A DNA stretch of 64,000 nucleotides from Deltaproteobacteria bacterium IMCC39524 (GTDB taxonomy: Bacteria > Desulfobacterota > Desulfuromonadia > Desulfuromonadales > BM103): the NCBI GenBank assembly GCA_029667085.1, contig JARUHJ010000004.1:428526-492525 (forward strand). Direction: 5' to 3'. Position numbers and translations under genes: made by a program. The notes under the pieces were generated by a model. That model searched no databases and was not told the DNA's origin. It was given only the letters and a program-made list of their open reading frames with translations. Of the stretch, positions 45,535 to 53,965 are shown one piece after another (position 1 is the first letter of the stretch; each line of letters opens with the position of its first letter).

Positions 45535-46856
45535 CGTGCCACCTCCCTGAAATCATCAAGCAGGGCCTGCGCTGTGTCGAGCGTCTCATCGATGGTTCGA
45601 CGCTTGCTCCCCTGGTGGACGAAGTCGGCTTCAAAGCGATCGGCGAAGTCGAGAAGTTTACGATCTTCGGCCAGCATGCCATCGCGGCCCACCACTGCCT
45701 CGAGGCGGCGCAGATCGCAACCCTTGGCGTAGGTACGGTAGAGCTGATTGGAGAGGTCACGGTGATCGGAACGGGTCTGTCCCTTGCCGATGCCGTGCTG
45801 CATCAGGCGCGACAGGCTCGGCAGCACATCGATCGGTGGGTAAATTCCTTTCTGGTGCAGCTCGCGGGAGAGCACAAGCTGGCCTTCAGTGATGTAGCCG
45901 GTGAGATCGGGGATCGGGTGAGTGATATCGTCTTCCGGCATGGTCACGGTGGGCAGTAGCGTGACCGAGCCTTTACGGCCATGGATTCGACCGGCGCGCT
46001 CATAAAGGGAGGCCAGGTCGGAATACATATGGCCGGGATAGCCGCGCCGGCCGGGCAGCTCTTCACGGGCGGTCGAAATTTCACGCAGGGCATCACAGTA
46101 GTTGGTCATGTCGGTGATGATCACCAGCACGTCCATCTCCTGACGAAAGGCCAGATCTTCTGCGACGGTTAAAGCCAGGCGCGGCGCCAGCAGACGTTCA
46201 ACCACCGGATCGTCGGCCAGGTTGACGAAGGCGACAAATCGGCTCTGCATATTTTCAAGGGTTTGACGGTAAAACTGGTACTCGAAGTGAGTCAGGCCAA
46301 GAGCGACAAAGACCAGCACGAAGGGGCCGCCATCGGGGAGTCGAGCCTGGTGTAACAGCTGCTCCGTCATCTCCCGCGCTGGCAGGCCGGCGCAGGTGAA
46401 AATCGGCAATTTTTGGCCTTTAACCAGAGTATTCAGCCCGTCGATAGTTGAGAAACCGGTCTCGATAAATTCTTCCGGGTGAGCCCGTGCTACCGGGTTG
46501 ATCGGTGCGCCGATGACCGGCTGACGAAATTCCGGGATGAACATGGGCAGATCGTCAATCGGTCGAAAGGAGCCGTCGAAAACGCGGCCCAGCACACCGG
46601 CGCCGAGCGGGGCACGCATCACCGCATCGCTAAAGTTGACGCTGGTCCTTTTGGTATCCAATCCCTGGGTGCCGCCAAAGACCTGGATCAGAACCTGGTC
46701 GCCAAAGATCTTCAGCACCTCACCCGTCAGAGTCCTACCGTCAGGGGCGTCGATCCGTACCAGTTCCCCAAGCCGGGCGGCAAAGACCTTTTCCAGGAAA
46801 AGCAGAGGTCCGCGGATAGCGCTGACCGAACGATATTGATGTTCAGCGAGGCGCAT
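45531..46856 (-). CDS. atpB: V-type ATP synthase subunit B (regulatory)
   Basis: 441 residues from the ATG at 46856 (AAGGAGG ahead of it); the frame extends upstream but overlaps subunit A. As expected for the B subunit it lacks a proper Walker A: the corresponding region reads LPIFTCAGLPAREM. Other blocks are NPVARAHPEEFIETGFSTIDGLN, RQEMDVLVIITDMTNYCDALREIS and RRGYPGHMYSDLASLYERAG, very typical. It overlaps subunit A by 14 bases and D by four. Confidence 0.95.
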   Translation of the reverse strand: MRLAEHQYRSVSAIRGPLLFLEKVFAARLGELVRIDAPDGRTLTGEVLKIFGDQVLIQVFGGTQGLDTKRTSVNFSDAVMRAPLGAGVLGRVFDGSFRPIDDLPMFIPEFRQPVIGAPINPVARAHPEEFIETGFSTIDGLNTLVKGQKLPIFTCAGLPAREMTEQLLHQARLPDGGPFVLVFVALGLTHFEYQFYRQTLENMQSRFVAFVNLADDPVVERLLAPRLALTVAEDLAFRQEMDVLVIITDMTNYCDALREISTAREELPGRRGYPGHMYSDLASLYERAGRIHGRKGSVTLLPTVTMPEDDITHPIPDLTGYITEGQLVLSRELHQKGIYPPIDVLPSLSRLMQHGIGKGQTRSDHRDLSNQLYRTYAKGCDLRRLEAVVGRDGMLAEDRKLLDFADRFEADFVHQGSKRRTIDETLDTAQALLDDFREVAR

Positions 46857-48468
46857 GGGCAGCCTCCTTGAGCAGGTCGTCGAGCAGGGCTCCGTTAGCC
46901 AGGGCGGCAGAGAGTTGATCATGTTCAGCAACCAGCGTGGTGATGCTCTCGATCGTGCTTTTTGGAGCAGCAAAAGCGTCTTCGGTGAAACTGTTCTGGC
47001 AGAGAAAGTCGAGGCGAATTTTTTCGGCGGTACGCATCAACAGGCGATCACCATCCTGCAATCCTTCCATGCCAACCACCTCTGCCACCTCGCGCAAGGC
47101 ATCTTCACGTTGCAAAATATCGCGACAGCGCGCCTGCAGCTTGGCCCATTCTTCATGCTCTTCAACAAAATGAGCCATGGCGGTGTCGCTGTAGAGGGAA
47201 AAACTCTGGGTCCAGTTGATCGCCGGGAAATGGCGTCTATGGGCCAACTGCGTATCGAGCATATAGAGGGCACCGGACACGCGCAGGCAGGCCTGGGTGA
47301 CCGGTTCGGCGAAGTCGGCCCCCGGCGGCGACACCGCCAGAATCATGCTCAGAGAACCCTGTCCCCCCGAGAGGGTTTTCACGACGCCGGCCCGTTCGAT
47401 AAAACCTGACAGACGCGAGCCGAGGTAGGTCGGGTAACCATCTTCGCCGGGCATTTCTTCGAGCGCCGAAGAGATTTCGCGCAAGGCTTCGGCCCATCGC
47501 GACAGGCTGTCGGCGAGGAACAGGACATCGAGCCCCATATCACGGTAATACTCCGCCATGGTCACAGCGGTGAAGATCGAGGACTCGCGCGCGGCAACCG
47601 GCATGTTGGACGTATTGGCGACGATGATGGTGCGCTCCTTGAGCGGTCGCTTAGTGCGAGGATCCTCAAGCTCGCCGAACTCGTCAAGCAGTCCGGCCAT
47701 CTCGTTGCCGCGTTCTCCGCAGCCGACATAAACCACCACGTCAACATCGGCGAATTTGGCAATCGTCTGCTCAAGCACGGTTTTGCCGGTGCCAAAACCA
47801 CCCGGCACCATGGCGACGCCCCCCTTCAGTAAAGGAAAGAGGAAATCAAGGCAGCGCTGGCCGGTGACCAGCGGCCTGGTCGGCGGCAATTTGCTCTGAT
47901 AAGGCCGTGCCTTGCGCACCGGCCAACTGTGCCAGCCGTACAAGGGTTGCTTGTCTGCAAGTGTGGCGACAGGGTTCTCGAGAGTCAGCCTGCCCTCTTC
48001 AAGTTGCTGCAGCGTGCCATCTTGAGGCATCAGCAGCAGGTGTTCGATGTGACCTTCGCGAACCTTGGCAAAGGCCTCGCCTGAATGCAGGTGGTCACCT
48101 GATTTTTTATTTGTGGTGACTGCCCAGATTTTTTTGCGATCAATTGGAAAAGGGTTCTGACCGCTGCTGACAAAGTCGCCGCCATTCTCAAGCAGAAGAG
48201 GCAGAGGGCGCTGCAAGCCATCGAAAATGCCTCCGAGCAGGCCCGGCCCGAGGGCCACGGTCAGCGGACCACCGGCGGTTGTCACCGGCTCACCGATACC
48301 GAGGCCGCGGTTCTCTTCAAAGACCTGCACCGTGGCAATCTTATCATCAATACGGACCACTTCCCCGGTCAGGTGACTTGTGCCGACAAAGACACGGTCA
48401 CCGATCTTCAGATCCAAAAGATCGACACAGACTGTGGCGCCGCTGATGCTGGTGACAGTACCGTTCAT
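46843..48468 (-). CDS. atpA: V-type ATP synthase subunit A (catalytic)
   Basis: 541 residues from the ATG at 48468. The P-loop GGFGTGKTVLEQTIAK near residue 235 carries the catalytic lysine and threonine. After it VYVGCGERGNEMAGLLDEF holds the catalytic glutamate region, and ALREISSALEEMPGEDGYPTYL the arginine-rich interface. The non-homologous insert present in V-type A subunits is visible between about 115 and 185. ATGA overlap with subunit F gene (four bases) shows coupling. Confidence 0.96.
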   Translation of the reverse strand: MNGTVTSISGATVCVDLLDLKIGDRVFVGTSHLTGEVVRIDDKIATVQVFEENRGLGIGEPVTTAGGPLTVALGPGLLGGIFDGLQRPLPLLLENGGDFVSSGQNPFPIDRKKIWAVTTNKKSGDHLHSGEAFAKVREGHIEHLLLMPQDGTLQQLEEGRLTLENPVATLADKQPLYGWHSWPVRKARPYQSKLPPTRPLVTGQRCLDFLFPLLKGGVAMVPGGFGTGKTVLEQTIAKFADVDVVVYVGCGERGNEMAGLLDEFGELEDPRTKRPLKERTIIVANTSNMPVAARESSIFTAVTMAEYYRDMGLDVLFLADSLSRWAEALREISSALEEMPGEDGYPTYLGSRLSGFIERAGVVKTLSGGQGSLSMILAVSPPGADFAEPVTQACLRVSGALYMLDTQLAHRRHFPAINWTQSFSLYSDTAMAHFVEEHEEWAKLQARCRDILQREDALREVAEVVGMEGLQDGDRLLMRTAEKIRLDFLCQNSFTEDAFAAPKSTIESITTLVAEHDQLSAALANGALLDDLLKEAAHAPR

Positions 48469-48785
48469 CGCTGCAACCTCACATGGTAACCAAGGGCTCT
48501 CTGCACCAGGCGCTGTAATTCGTCGCTCGGTGGTGTGCGCCTGTCGGCAGGAGCCGGCAAGGTGACCAGAACCCCGGGCCAACGATCCGTCAACTCCCGC
48601 AGCCTGATCGGGTCAAGCGTTTCAAGCAGACGGCTATCGGCAGCAATCACACCGACCTCGGGATCACTACAAGCCTGCTGGATTGCCTCCCAGGTGGCTT
48701 CAGGAATAAGCGTCTGCTGTCGAACACCGGTAAGGGCAAAGCCTGGAGAGCTGTCGGCACAGGTTAGAAAGAGAATTTCTTTCAT
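48465..48785 (-). CDS. atpF: V-type ATP synthase subunit F
   Basis: 106 residues with the Rossmann-like layout of subunit F: an N-terminal strand (EILFLTCADSSPGFALTGV), a helix, then GVIAADSRLLETL and a strand GVLVTLPAP, and a charged C-terminal helix that inserts into the head in this family. Recognition rests on size, layout and position between subunits C and A. Overlaps both neighbours by four bases. Confidence 0.85.
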   Translation of the reverse strand: MKEILFLTCADSSPGFALTGVRQQTLIPEATWEAIQQACSDPEVGVIAADSRLLETLDPIRLRELTDRWPGVLVTLPAPADRRTPPSDELQRLVQRALGYHVRLQR

Positions 48786-49672
48786 AGCAGCAGAACCTCC
48801 TCAAGCAATGAGTCCCGATCATCGGACAAGGTCTTGCGTAACAGCTGGTTGTGCACGGCAAGCTCGACTCGCCAGAGGTATTCGATGATCACCGCCAGTC
48901 CGAGAGGGTCGCGACCCAAACGTCGCAGCAGGCGCGTCAAACCGCACAAAAAAGCTTGCTCCATACCGATTGTGACTCCGCCATCCCTTTTGCTGTTCCT
49001 CAAGGACTCTCCTGTCAGTCGTTCCGCCAGGCGGGTGAGCCGCTCGCTGTCGTGCCTGGCCCAGATTCTCTGCAGGTTGTTTCGGTCGAGGTTGCCTCCG
49101 CTTGTTAATGCTGGCGGTTGCTTGACCTGCCATCGCCAGAGCCTGCTCAGCATCAGGCAGTTGCGCATGTCGACCAGGTAGCCTAAGGTCCTTTTAAGAG
49201 GAAGATTTCTGCTCCTCTCAAGTGCGTCGACAAGCATGCCATCAGCGAGCTGCCTTTCCACACCACCGGGGCCTTGCACTCTGTAGGTCACAGTCAACCC
49301 AAAGGTAAAAGGGTAGTCGCTGACCAGAGCAGCTTCCAGCTGCGCGATCAAGGCCTGGTTTTCGCCACTATTTGCAAGCAGTTGTCGTAAGGGCTTCACC
49401 AGCAGAGCATTGTTTAAGATAGTCGCCGGCAGCTCTCCTGCAAGGAGGTATCTCAGCTGCAGAGTCAGGTTATGCATGGCGAGCAATTCAAAGAAGGGCT
49501 CAAGCCGAAGACGCAAACGCTTGTTAAGGCGTTGGTAAACCCAGACGCTCGCCTCGGTCGATTCTGTCGCGACAGGATCAAGAAGGTCGATCCCGGCACG
49601 CCGACTGCGCAAACGCGCCAGTAGCGCTTCCGTTGGCAATTCAGCAGGTTTTGTCGAATCAAGCAGTTTCAT
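48782..49672 (-). CDS. atpC: V-type ATP synthase subunit C-like (AC39/d)
   Basis: 296 residues from the ATG at 49672. Mostly helical, with repeated sequence style of the AC39/subunit d family that forms the socket between the central stalk and the c-ring: FFELLAMHNLTLQLRYLLAG near residue 80 and LVDMRNCLMLSRLWRW near residue 180. The match is weaker than for A and B and depends on position between E and F. It overlaps E by 14 bases and F by four. Confidence 0.8.
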   Translation of the reverse strand: MKLLDSTKPAELPTEALLARLRSRRAGIDLLDPVATESTEASVWVYQRLNKRLRLRLEPFFELLAMHNLTLQLRYLLAGELPATILNNALLVKPLRQLLANSGENQALIAQLEAALVSDYPFTFGLTVTYRVQGPGGVERQLADGMLVDALERSRNLPLKRTLGYLVDMRNCLMLSRLWRWQVKQPPALTSGGNLDRNNLQRIWARHDSERLTRLAERLTGESLRNSKRDGGVTIGMEQAFLCGLTRLLRRLGRDPLGLAVIIEYLWRVELAVHNQLLRKTLSDDRDSLLEEVLLL

Positions 49673-50237
49673 CACTATCCACCAATCGACGCAATTCACT
49701 CATCAGTTGCGGCAGCAGGTCGGGCCAGGCTCTGCGCAAGCGGCAGGCCAGTGTATTGTCGACCCTCACGCCGCTGCGACTCGTAGCGATCAGACCACCG
49801 GCGATGGCATCATCAAGCTCAACTTCGGCCGTCGGGAAATCCCGCGCCGCCAAACCCTGGCTCGCTTGAGACACAGTGATCTTGCCCCACTCGGCAGGCG
49901 GCAGCTCGGCACATAAAGCCTGCCATAGCACCTCACGGTTCTTTTCTGTCAGTTCTGTCAGTAATCGCGACGCCAGACCTTGCAGGCGTTCGTCAAGAAG
50001 AGCCTCGGCATGCAGACGGCTTGCCATCACTTGCCTCCGGGATTTAGCAAGCAGGCTGTTGCGTCGCCGTGAGACTTCGGATTGAAGCTGCCGTTCGGCT
50101 TCAAGTCGCAGCAACTGCTGCTCTTCCTTGAGCTCTTGGCGTCGTTTTGCGACCTTCTCTTCGGCCGCTTGCCAGAAGGCGCGAACCTGTTCCTCACCCT
50201 CGCGTTGCAGGGCTATCTTCAACTCTGATTCACCCAT
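49659..50237 (-). CDS. atpE: V-type ATP synthase subunit E (peripheral stalk)
   Basis: 192 residues. A long charged helix (about 1-95, rich in E, R, Q and A, e.g. EEKVAKRRQELKEEQQ and RQLQSEVSRRRNSLL) is followed by a small globular domain with strands around GGLIATSRSGVRVDNTL near residue 150, the usual conserved block of subunit E (GGV/I...G...VDNTLD). The eight-base gap to the K gene and the overlap with C place it firmly in the operon. Confidence 0.9.
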   Translation of the reverse strand: MGESELKIALQREGEEQVRAFWQAAEEKVAKRRQELKEEQQLLRLEAERQLQSEVSRRRNSLLAKSRRQVMASRLHAEALLDERLQGLASRLLTELTEKNREVLWQALCAELPPAEWGKITVSQASQGLAARDFPTAEVELDDAIAGGLIATSRSGVRVDNTLACRLRRAWPDLLPQLMSELRRLVDSDETA

Positions 50238-50244
50238 TGTCTTA

Positions 50245-50457
50245 CTACATGAGTAGAATCATGGCGGCGACAACAAAGCCGAGGATAACCATGGTTTCCG
50301 GAATGGCGACCAGGATGATGATGACCCCGGTCAGTTCCGGTTTCTCCGCCAGGGTGCCGGCACCAGCGGCGCCGATACGCGACTGGGCCCAGGCGGTTGC
50401 GATGGCTGGCAGACCGATCGCCAGCGCGGCGGCAAATGCAATCCAGACTTTTTCCAT
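50245..50457 (-). CDS. atpK: V-type ATP synthase subunit K (ring proteolipid, single hairpin)
   Basis: Only 70 residues: two helices joined by a polar loop (GTLAEKPELTG), so it is a one-hairpin, F-type-sized ring subunit and not the doubled 16-kDa form of many V-ATPases. The ion-binding glutamate is E54 in AIPETMVILG. A glutamine in helix 1 (Q25) and the threonine after E54 occupy places that supply Na+ ligands in sodium-type rings, which makes sodium coupling possible, but this is inference. It lies between subunits I and E; AAGGAG precedes the ATG. Confidence 0.92.
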   Translation of the reverse strand: MEKVWIAFAAALAIGLPAIATAWAQSRIGAAGAGTLAEKPELTGVIIILVAIPETMVILGFVVAAMILLM

Positions 50458-50482
50458 AAGACGTCTCCTTCCGGGTTCTCAT

Positions 50483-52369
50483 TTACGGGGAGCGTTTCTG
50501 CCAGGGATCGAAGCGACGCCCCCCCAGGTCGAGAAACTTGCCGAAGAACTCCACGTAATGCAGACGCAAAGAGTGAACCGTTGGAGCGAACACTCCCAGC
50601 AACAGGTTGAATGCGTGCAGGATGCCGGCGACCAGAATCCCGGCCATGACATCTCCGGTCATGCCTCCCAGGCGGTTGGCGACCATTGCCAGGAGCACAG
50701 AGCTGAAGCCGATCGCCATGATACGAATGTACGATATGATATTGCCCATGGTTTTCAGCAGTTCAAGGGGCGCAAGCAGTCCCTCGGCTGCAATCAACAC
50801 CGGCAGAAGGATACCGACACCGATCAGGAGCGGGCCGGTTTGTAGCCACGACTGGGGATAGAAGTAGCCAACCACGGCTAGAACCAGTAGCAGTGAGGAC
50901 AGCAGGGTGGCCAATTTAACAAGCGCCAGGCGCGGTTTGTGGCGGCGCAGGTCGGCCAGGGCGCCGAGAGTGATGCCAAGCAGGACATGAACAACGCCCA
51001 CGGTCAGGGCAAAAACGGTCATGGGCAAAACCGCTTTGCCGCGATCAAACCAGAGAGGATGCAAGCCAAGCCAGGTTTCTCCGAGATCACCGAAAAATTC
51101 GCCGTAAAGGACACCGAAAAAGAGAGTATAGAGTGCCGCCACACCGAGGATCTTGCCGAGATCGCTGGCCAAATGGTGCGGTTGGTAATGTTTGGCCAGA
51201 AAAAGAGCAATTAACAGCAAGATTAAACCGTAACCGATGTCACCGAGGATCATACCGAAGAAGACCGGGAAGAAGATGCCGATCATCGGGGTCGGATCGT
51301 AGGAGGAGTACTTCGGCAAAGGAAGTAAGCGGGAAAGCACTTCAAATGGCGCAAAATAACCGGGGTTGCGCAGCATGACCGGAACCTGCTCGACCTCCTC
51401 ATCGAGAATGGCCTGCTGCTCAACAACCACACGGCCAAGAAAGGCCTGGTTGAGATCATTGCGCAAGTCGGAGACTTCGTTTTCAGCCATCCAGCCCTGA
51501 ATGAGGAAACAGAGTTGGGTCGTATAAGCTGTTGCTGTCGCGCGGTACAGGGTCAGACGTTCAGCCAACCAGTCCAGGGCGCGCCGATAGATTGGTCGCC
51601 ACTGCACATCAAGGTCGCGCAGTGCAGTTTCGAGTCCTTGAGCGTATGCCTGGAGTAAATCGAGCCTGTCCTGCAGGGCGAGGATGCGTTTAGGCAGAGG
51701 AAGATCAGCGAACTCTTCGGGAAGAGAGAGCTCGGGCACATGCTCCTTGGTGAGGGCTTGGCGTAAAGGTCCAGAGGTCTCGCGATCGGTGGCGATCAAT
51801 CCTACCAGCGTACCGCCGGCCGTTGTGGCGCTGCTGATGTGGCAACGGCCTTGAGTGAGCGTTTGTAATGAGTCTTCAAGGGCCTTCAGTTGGGAGGCAT
51901 CACGAATGGTAACACCGAAAATTTCCAGGTTAGAATCCTCGGGCAGGTCACCTAAGAGTGGCGCCAGGGCCTGCCAGAAAACCAGATCGCGCTGCAGATC
52001 ATCGACTTCATTATGACAGTCAGTGAGCTGGCGCACCGTCTCACGGGCGCTTAAAAGATGCTTGTCGACCAGTTCGTCGAGCAGATCCATAACCGGTAGA
52101 GGTTGGAGCGGTGGAATGTCTTCGGAGGCTTCAGGCAGAAGAGCAAGAAGTTGGGTGATGCGTTCAAAGAGACCCTGAAAAAAACTGCGCTCGTGAAGGT
52201 TGCTCTCGTCGAGAACGAGGGCCTGGAGGTTGTCTTCACGTGCCAGTTTAATCCGTTCCAGCAGCTGTGGATCGGGCTGAAAAATGCCCCTGTCGTGCAG
52301 GAGGTCGAGGGTGTTCAGAAGGTCCTGCTTGGGGCCGACGATTTCAACTTTGGCCATGCGGATGATCAT
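50483..52369 (-). CDS. atpI: V-type ATP synthase subunit I (stator a-subunit)
   Basis: 628 residues from the ATG at 52369, which has AGGGGG five bases upstream. The N-terminal half (about 1-320) is cytoplasmic and helical; the C-terminal half has seven or eight membrane helices beginning near residue 345 (PMIGIFFPVFFGMILGDIGYGLILLL), including the family block FGMILGDIGYGL and YGEFFGDLGETW. The arginine half-channel region is likely the IISYIRIMAIGFSSVLLAMVANRLGG block near residue 560. It overlaps the preceding small subunit gene by 26 bases. Confidence 0.94.
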   Translation of the reverse strand: MIIRMAKVEIVGPKQDLLNTLDLLHDRGIFQPDPQLLERIKLAREDNLQALVLDESNLHERSFFQGLFERITQLLALLPEASEDIPPLQPLPVMDLLDELVDKHLLSARETVRQLTDCHNEVDDLQRDLVFWQALAPLLGDLPEDSNLEIFGVTIRDASQLKALEDSLQTLTQGRCHISSATTAGGTLVGLIATDRETSGPLRQALTKEHVPELSLPEEFADLPLPKRILALQDRLDLLQAYAQGLETALRDLDVQWRPIYRRALDWLAERLTLYRATATAYTTQLCFLIQGWMAENEVSDLRNDLNQAFLGRVVVEQQAILDEEVEQVPVMLRNPGYFAPFEVLSRLLPLPKYSSYDPTPMIGIFFPVFFGMILGDIGYGLILLLIALFLAKHYQPHHLASDLGKILGVAALYTLFFGVLYGEFFGDLGETWLGLHPLWFDRGKAVLPMTVFALTVGVVHVLLGITLGALADLRRHKPRLALVKLATLLSSLLLVLAVVGYFYPQSWLQTGPLLIGVGILLPVLIAAEGLLAPLELLKTMGNIISYIRIMAIGFSSVLLAMVANRLGGMTGDVMAGILVAGILHAFNLLLGVFAPTVHSLRLHYVEFFGKFLDLGGRRFDPWQKRSP

Positions 52370-52688
52370 AATCACCCCCTGGCAGGATGGCTGCCAGATG
52401 CCGTTTCAAAACATCGTGCAATACCTCGTCATTCAAAGCCAAGAGCCGCTGGCACCAGGCGCAAGCGGCTTCTTCAAGGGCCGTTCCTTCACCCTTAAGC
52501 TGCTCTTCCTGTTCAGCAAACAACCTTCGACAGCGAGCCTCCTCGATCTTTCGGGTATCAGCGCACTCAACCAGCAGAGTCGACAACTCCCGGGCTTGCC
52601 ACTCCTTTGCACGTGCCTGCTCTGCAGACACCTCAGCCTGGATGCGCTTCTCCAGTTCAATAATATTGTCCAACAAGCCGTCAGTCAT
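52344..52688 (-). CDS. Small coiled-coil protein at the head of the V-ATPase operon (G/H-type stalk subunit candidate)
   Basis: 114 residues from the ATG at 52688; an ATG at 52739 would add 17 residues. The protein is almost entirely an amphipathic, charged helix (IELEKRIQAEVSAEQARAKEW, then EEARCRRLFAEQEEQL) followed by a hydrophobic stretch and a histidine-rich tail (PGGDYDHPHGQ). This suits the partner of subunit E in the peripheral stalk (G or H), but sequence similarity to a known G/H family is not evident to me. It overlaps subunit I, so it belongs to the operon. Confidence 0.7.
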   Translation of the reverse strand: MTDGLLDNIIELEKRIQAEVSAEQARAKEWQARELSTLLVECADTRKIEEARCRRLFAEQEEQLKGEGTALEEAACAWCQRLLALNDEVLHDVLKRHLAAILPGGDYDHPHGQS

Positions 52689-52856
52689 AATCCAACCATG
52701 TGTTTGTGCTAACAATCTTAGTATATCAGAGCGCCTCATCTTTGCAGGAAAGCGCCCTTGAGGTAATTCCGTGACCTTTTTTGAAGAATATGTTATTTGT
52801 GCGAGTGATATTTTTAAACGCCCATATGATTTTTTATTTATTAAGTGGGGAACGCC

Positions 52857-53900
52857 TTGTCTACCGACGCCCATCTGCTTAAAACTCTGGAACGACGCAA
52901 CCGCGAACTCGAAGTTCTCATTGAGATCGGTAAGGCTTTAACCTCTACCGTTGAGCTTGAGAACGTGCTGACCCTGATCATGGATCAGGTCGGGCGCTTG
53001 TTGAAAACCCAGTCATGGTCATTGCTTCTGCGCGATGAGGAAACCGGCGACTTGACTTTTGAAATCGCGGTTTCCCCGGCAGCAGAGAAACTCAAAGGAA
53101 TGAAGGTTGCTTCCGGTGAAGGGATTGCGGGCTGGGTCTCAGAGCACGGTGAAGCCCTGGTCATCCCTGATGTCACCAGAGATGAACGTTTTTCCGACCA
53201 GTTTGACATAGCCTCCTCTTTTATTACCCAATCGGTCCTCTGCGTCCCGGTCCGCAGCAAAGATCATGTCCTCGGCGTGATCGAACTGGTTAACGGCCCC
53301 AACGAAAAAATCTTCAAAGACGCAGACCTGCAGATTCTACTGACCATCGCCGACTATGCGGCGATAGCCATCGAAAACGCCCGCAACTTCATGCGCATCA
53401 GTGAGCTGGTCATCACAGACGACCTCACCGGTCTCTACAACGGCCGTTACTTGCACACCCTGATTGAAGAGGAGATTGAGCGGGTTCGTCGGTTCGGCGG
53501 CAAGCTGTCTCTGATCTTCATCGACCTCGATTTCTTCAAAAAAATCAACGACACCTGTGGCCACCTGGTCGGTAGCCGCACCCTTGCCGAGATCGGCAAG
53601 CTGATCAAAGATAACGTCCGCAAAATCTGTAAGTCGGCCCGCTACGGCGGCGACGAATTTGTTATCGTGCTGCCGAACACCGGCAAGAGCGGAGCCATGA
53701 CCTTGGCAACCAAGCTCTGCGAGCTGTTCCGTGCTTATGATTTCCGTGACGACAACGGCAAACCCTTTAAAATGACAGCAAGCTTCGGTATCGCCACTTT
53801 CCCCGACGATGCTGATTCCAAGGACGATCTGATTCGCTTGGCTGATCAGGCGATGTACCGTGTCAAAGAATCCACCCGCGACGCGGTCCTCTCTGTCTGA
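52857..53900 (+). CDS. GAF-GGDEF protein with the serine signature of a cyclic-AMP-GMP (Hypr) synthase
   Basis: 347 residues from a TTG start (GTGGGGAACGCC before it). A short N-terminal helix leads to a GAF domain (about 20-170: GEGIAGWVSEHGEALVIPD, SVLCVPV). The GGDEF domain starts near residue 180 (ITDDLTGLYNGRYL) and has an intact YGGDEF at 263-268. The base-recognition segment reads FFKKINDTCGHLVGSRTL: the aspartate that normally follows GHxxG is serine (S240). In Geobacter this exchange defines Hypr GGDEF enzymes that make 3',3'-cGAMP. There is no RxxD inhibitory site before GGDEF (it reads NVRKICKSARYGG). Divergent from the V-ATPase operon; followed by an iron-sulfur protein. Confidence 0.9.
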   Translation: MSTDAHLLKTLERRNRELEVLIEIGKALTSTVELENVLTLIMDQVGRLLKTQSWSLLLRDEETGDLTFEIAVSPAAEKLKGMKVASGEGIAGWVSEHGEALVIPDVTRDERFSDQFDIASSFITQSVLCVPVRSKDHVLGVIELVNGPNEKIFKDADLQILLTIADYAAIAIENARNFMRISELVITDDLTGLYNGRYLHTLIEEEIERVRRFGGKLSLIFIDLDFFKKINDTCGHLVGSRTLAEIGKLIKDNVRKICKSARYGGDEFVIVLPNTGKSGAMTLATKLCELFRAYDFRDDNGKPFKMTASFGIATFPDDADSKDDLIRLADQAMYRVKESTRDAVLSV

Positions 53901-53965
53901 ATCTACCCGGAAGCCGTTCGGACGATCTTGAAGAGGATCCAATAGATTCCCAAGCGGAGGCAGCA

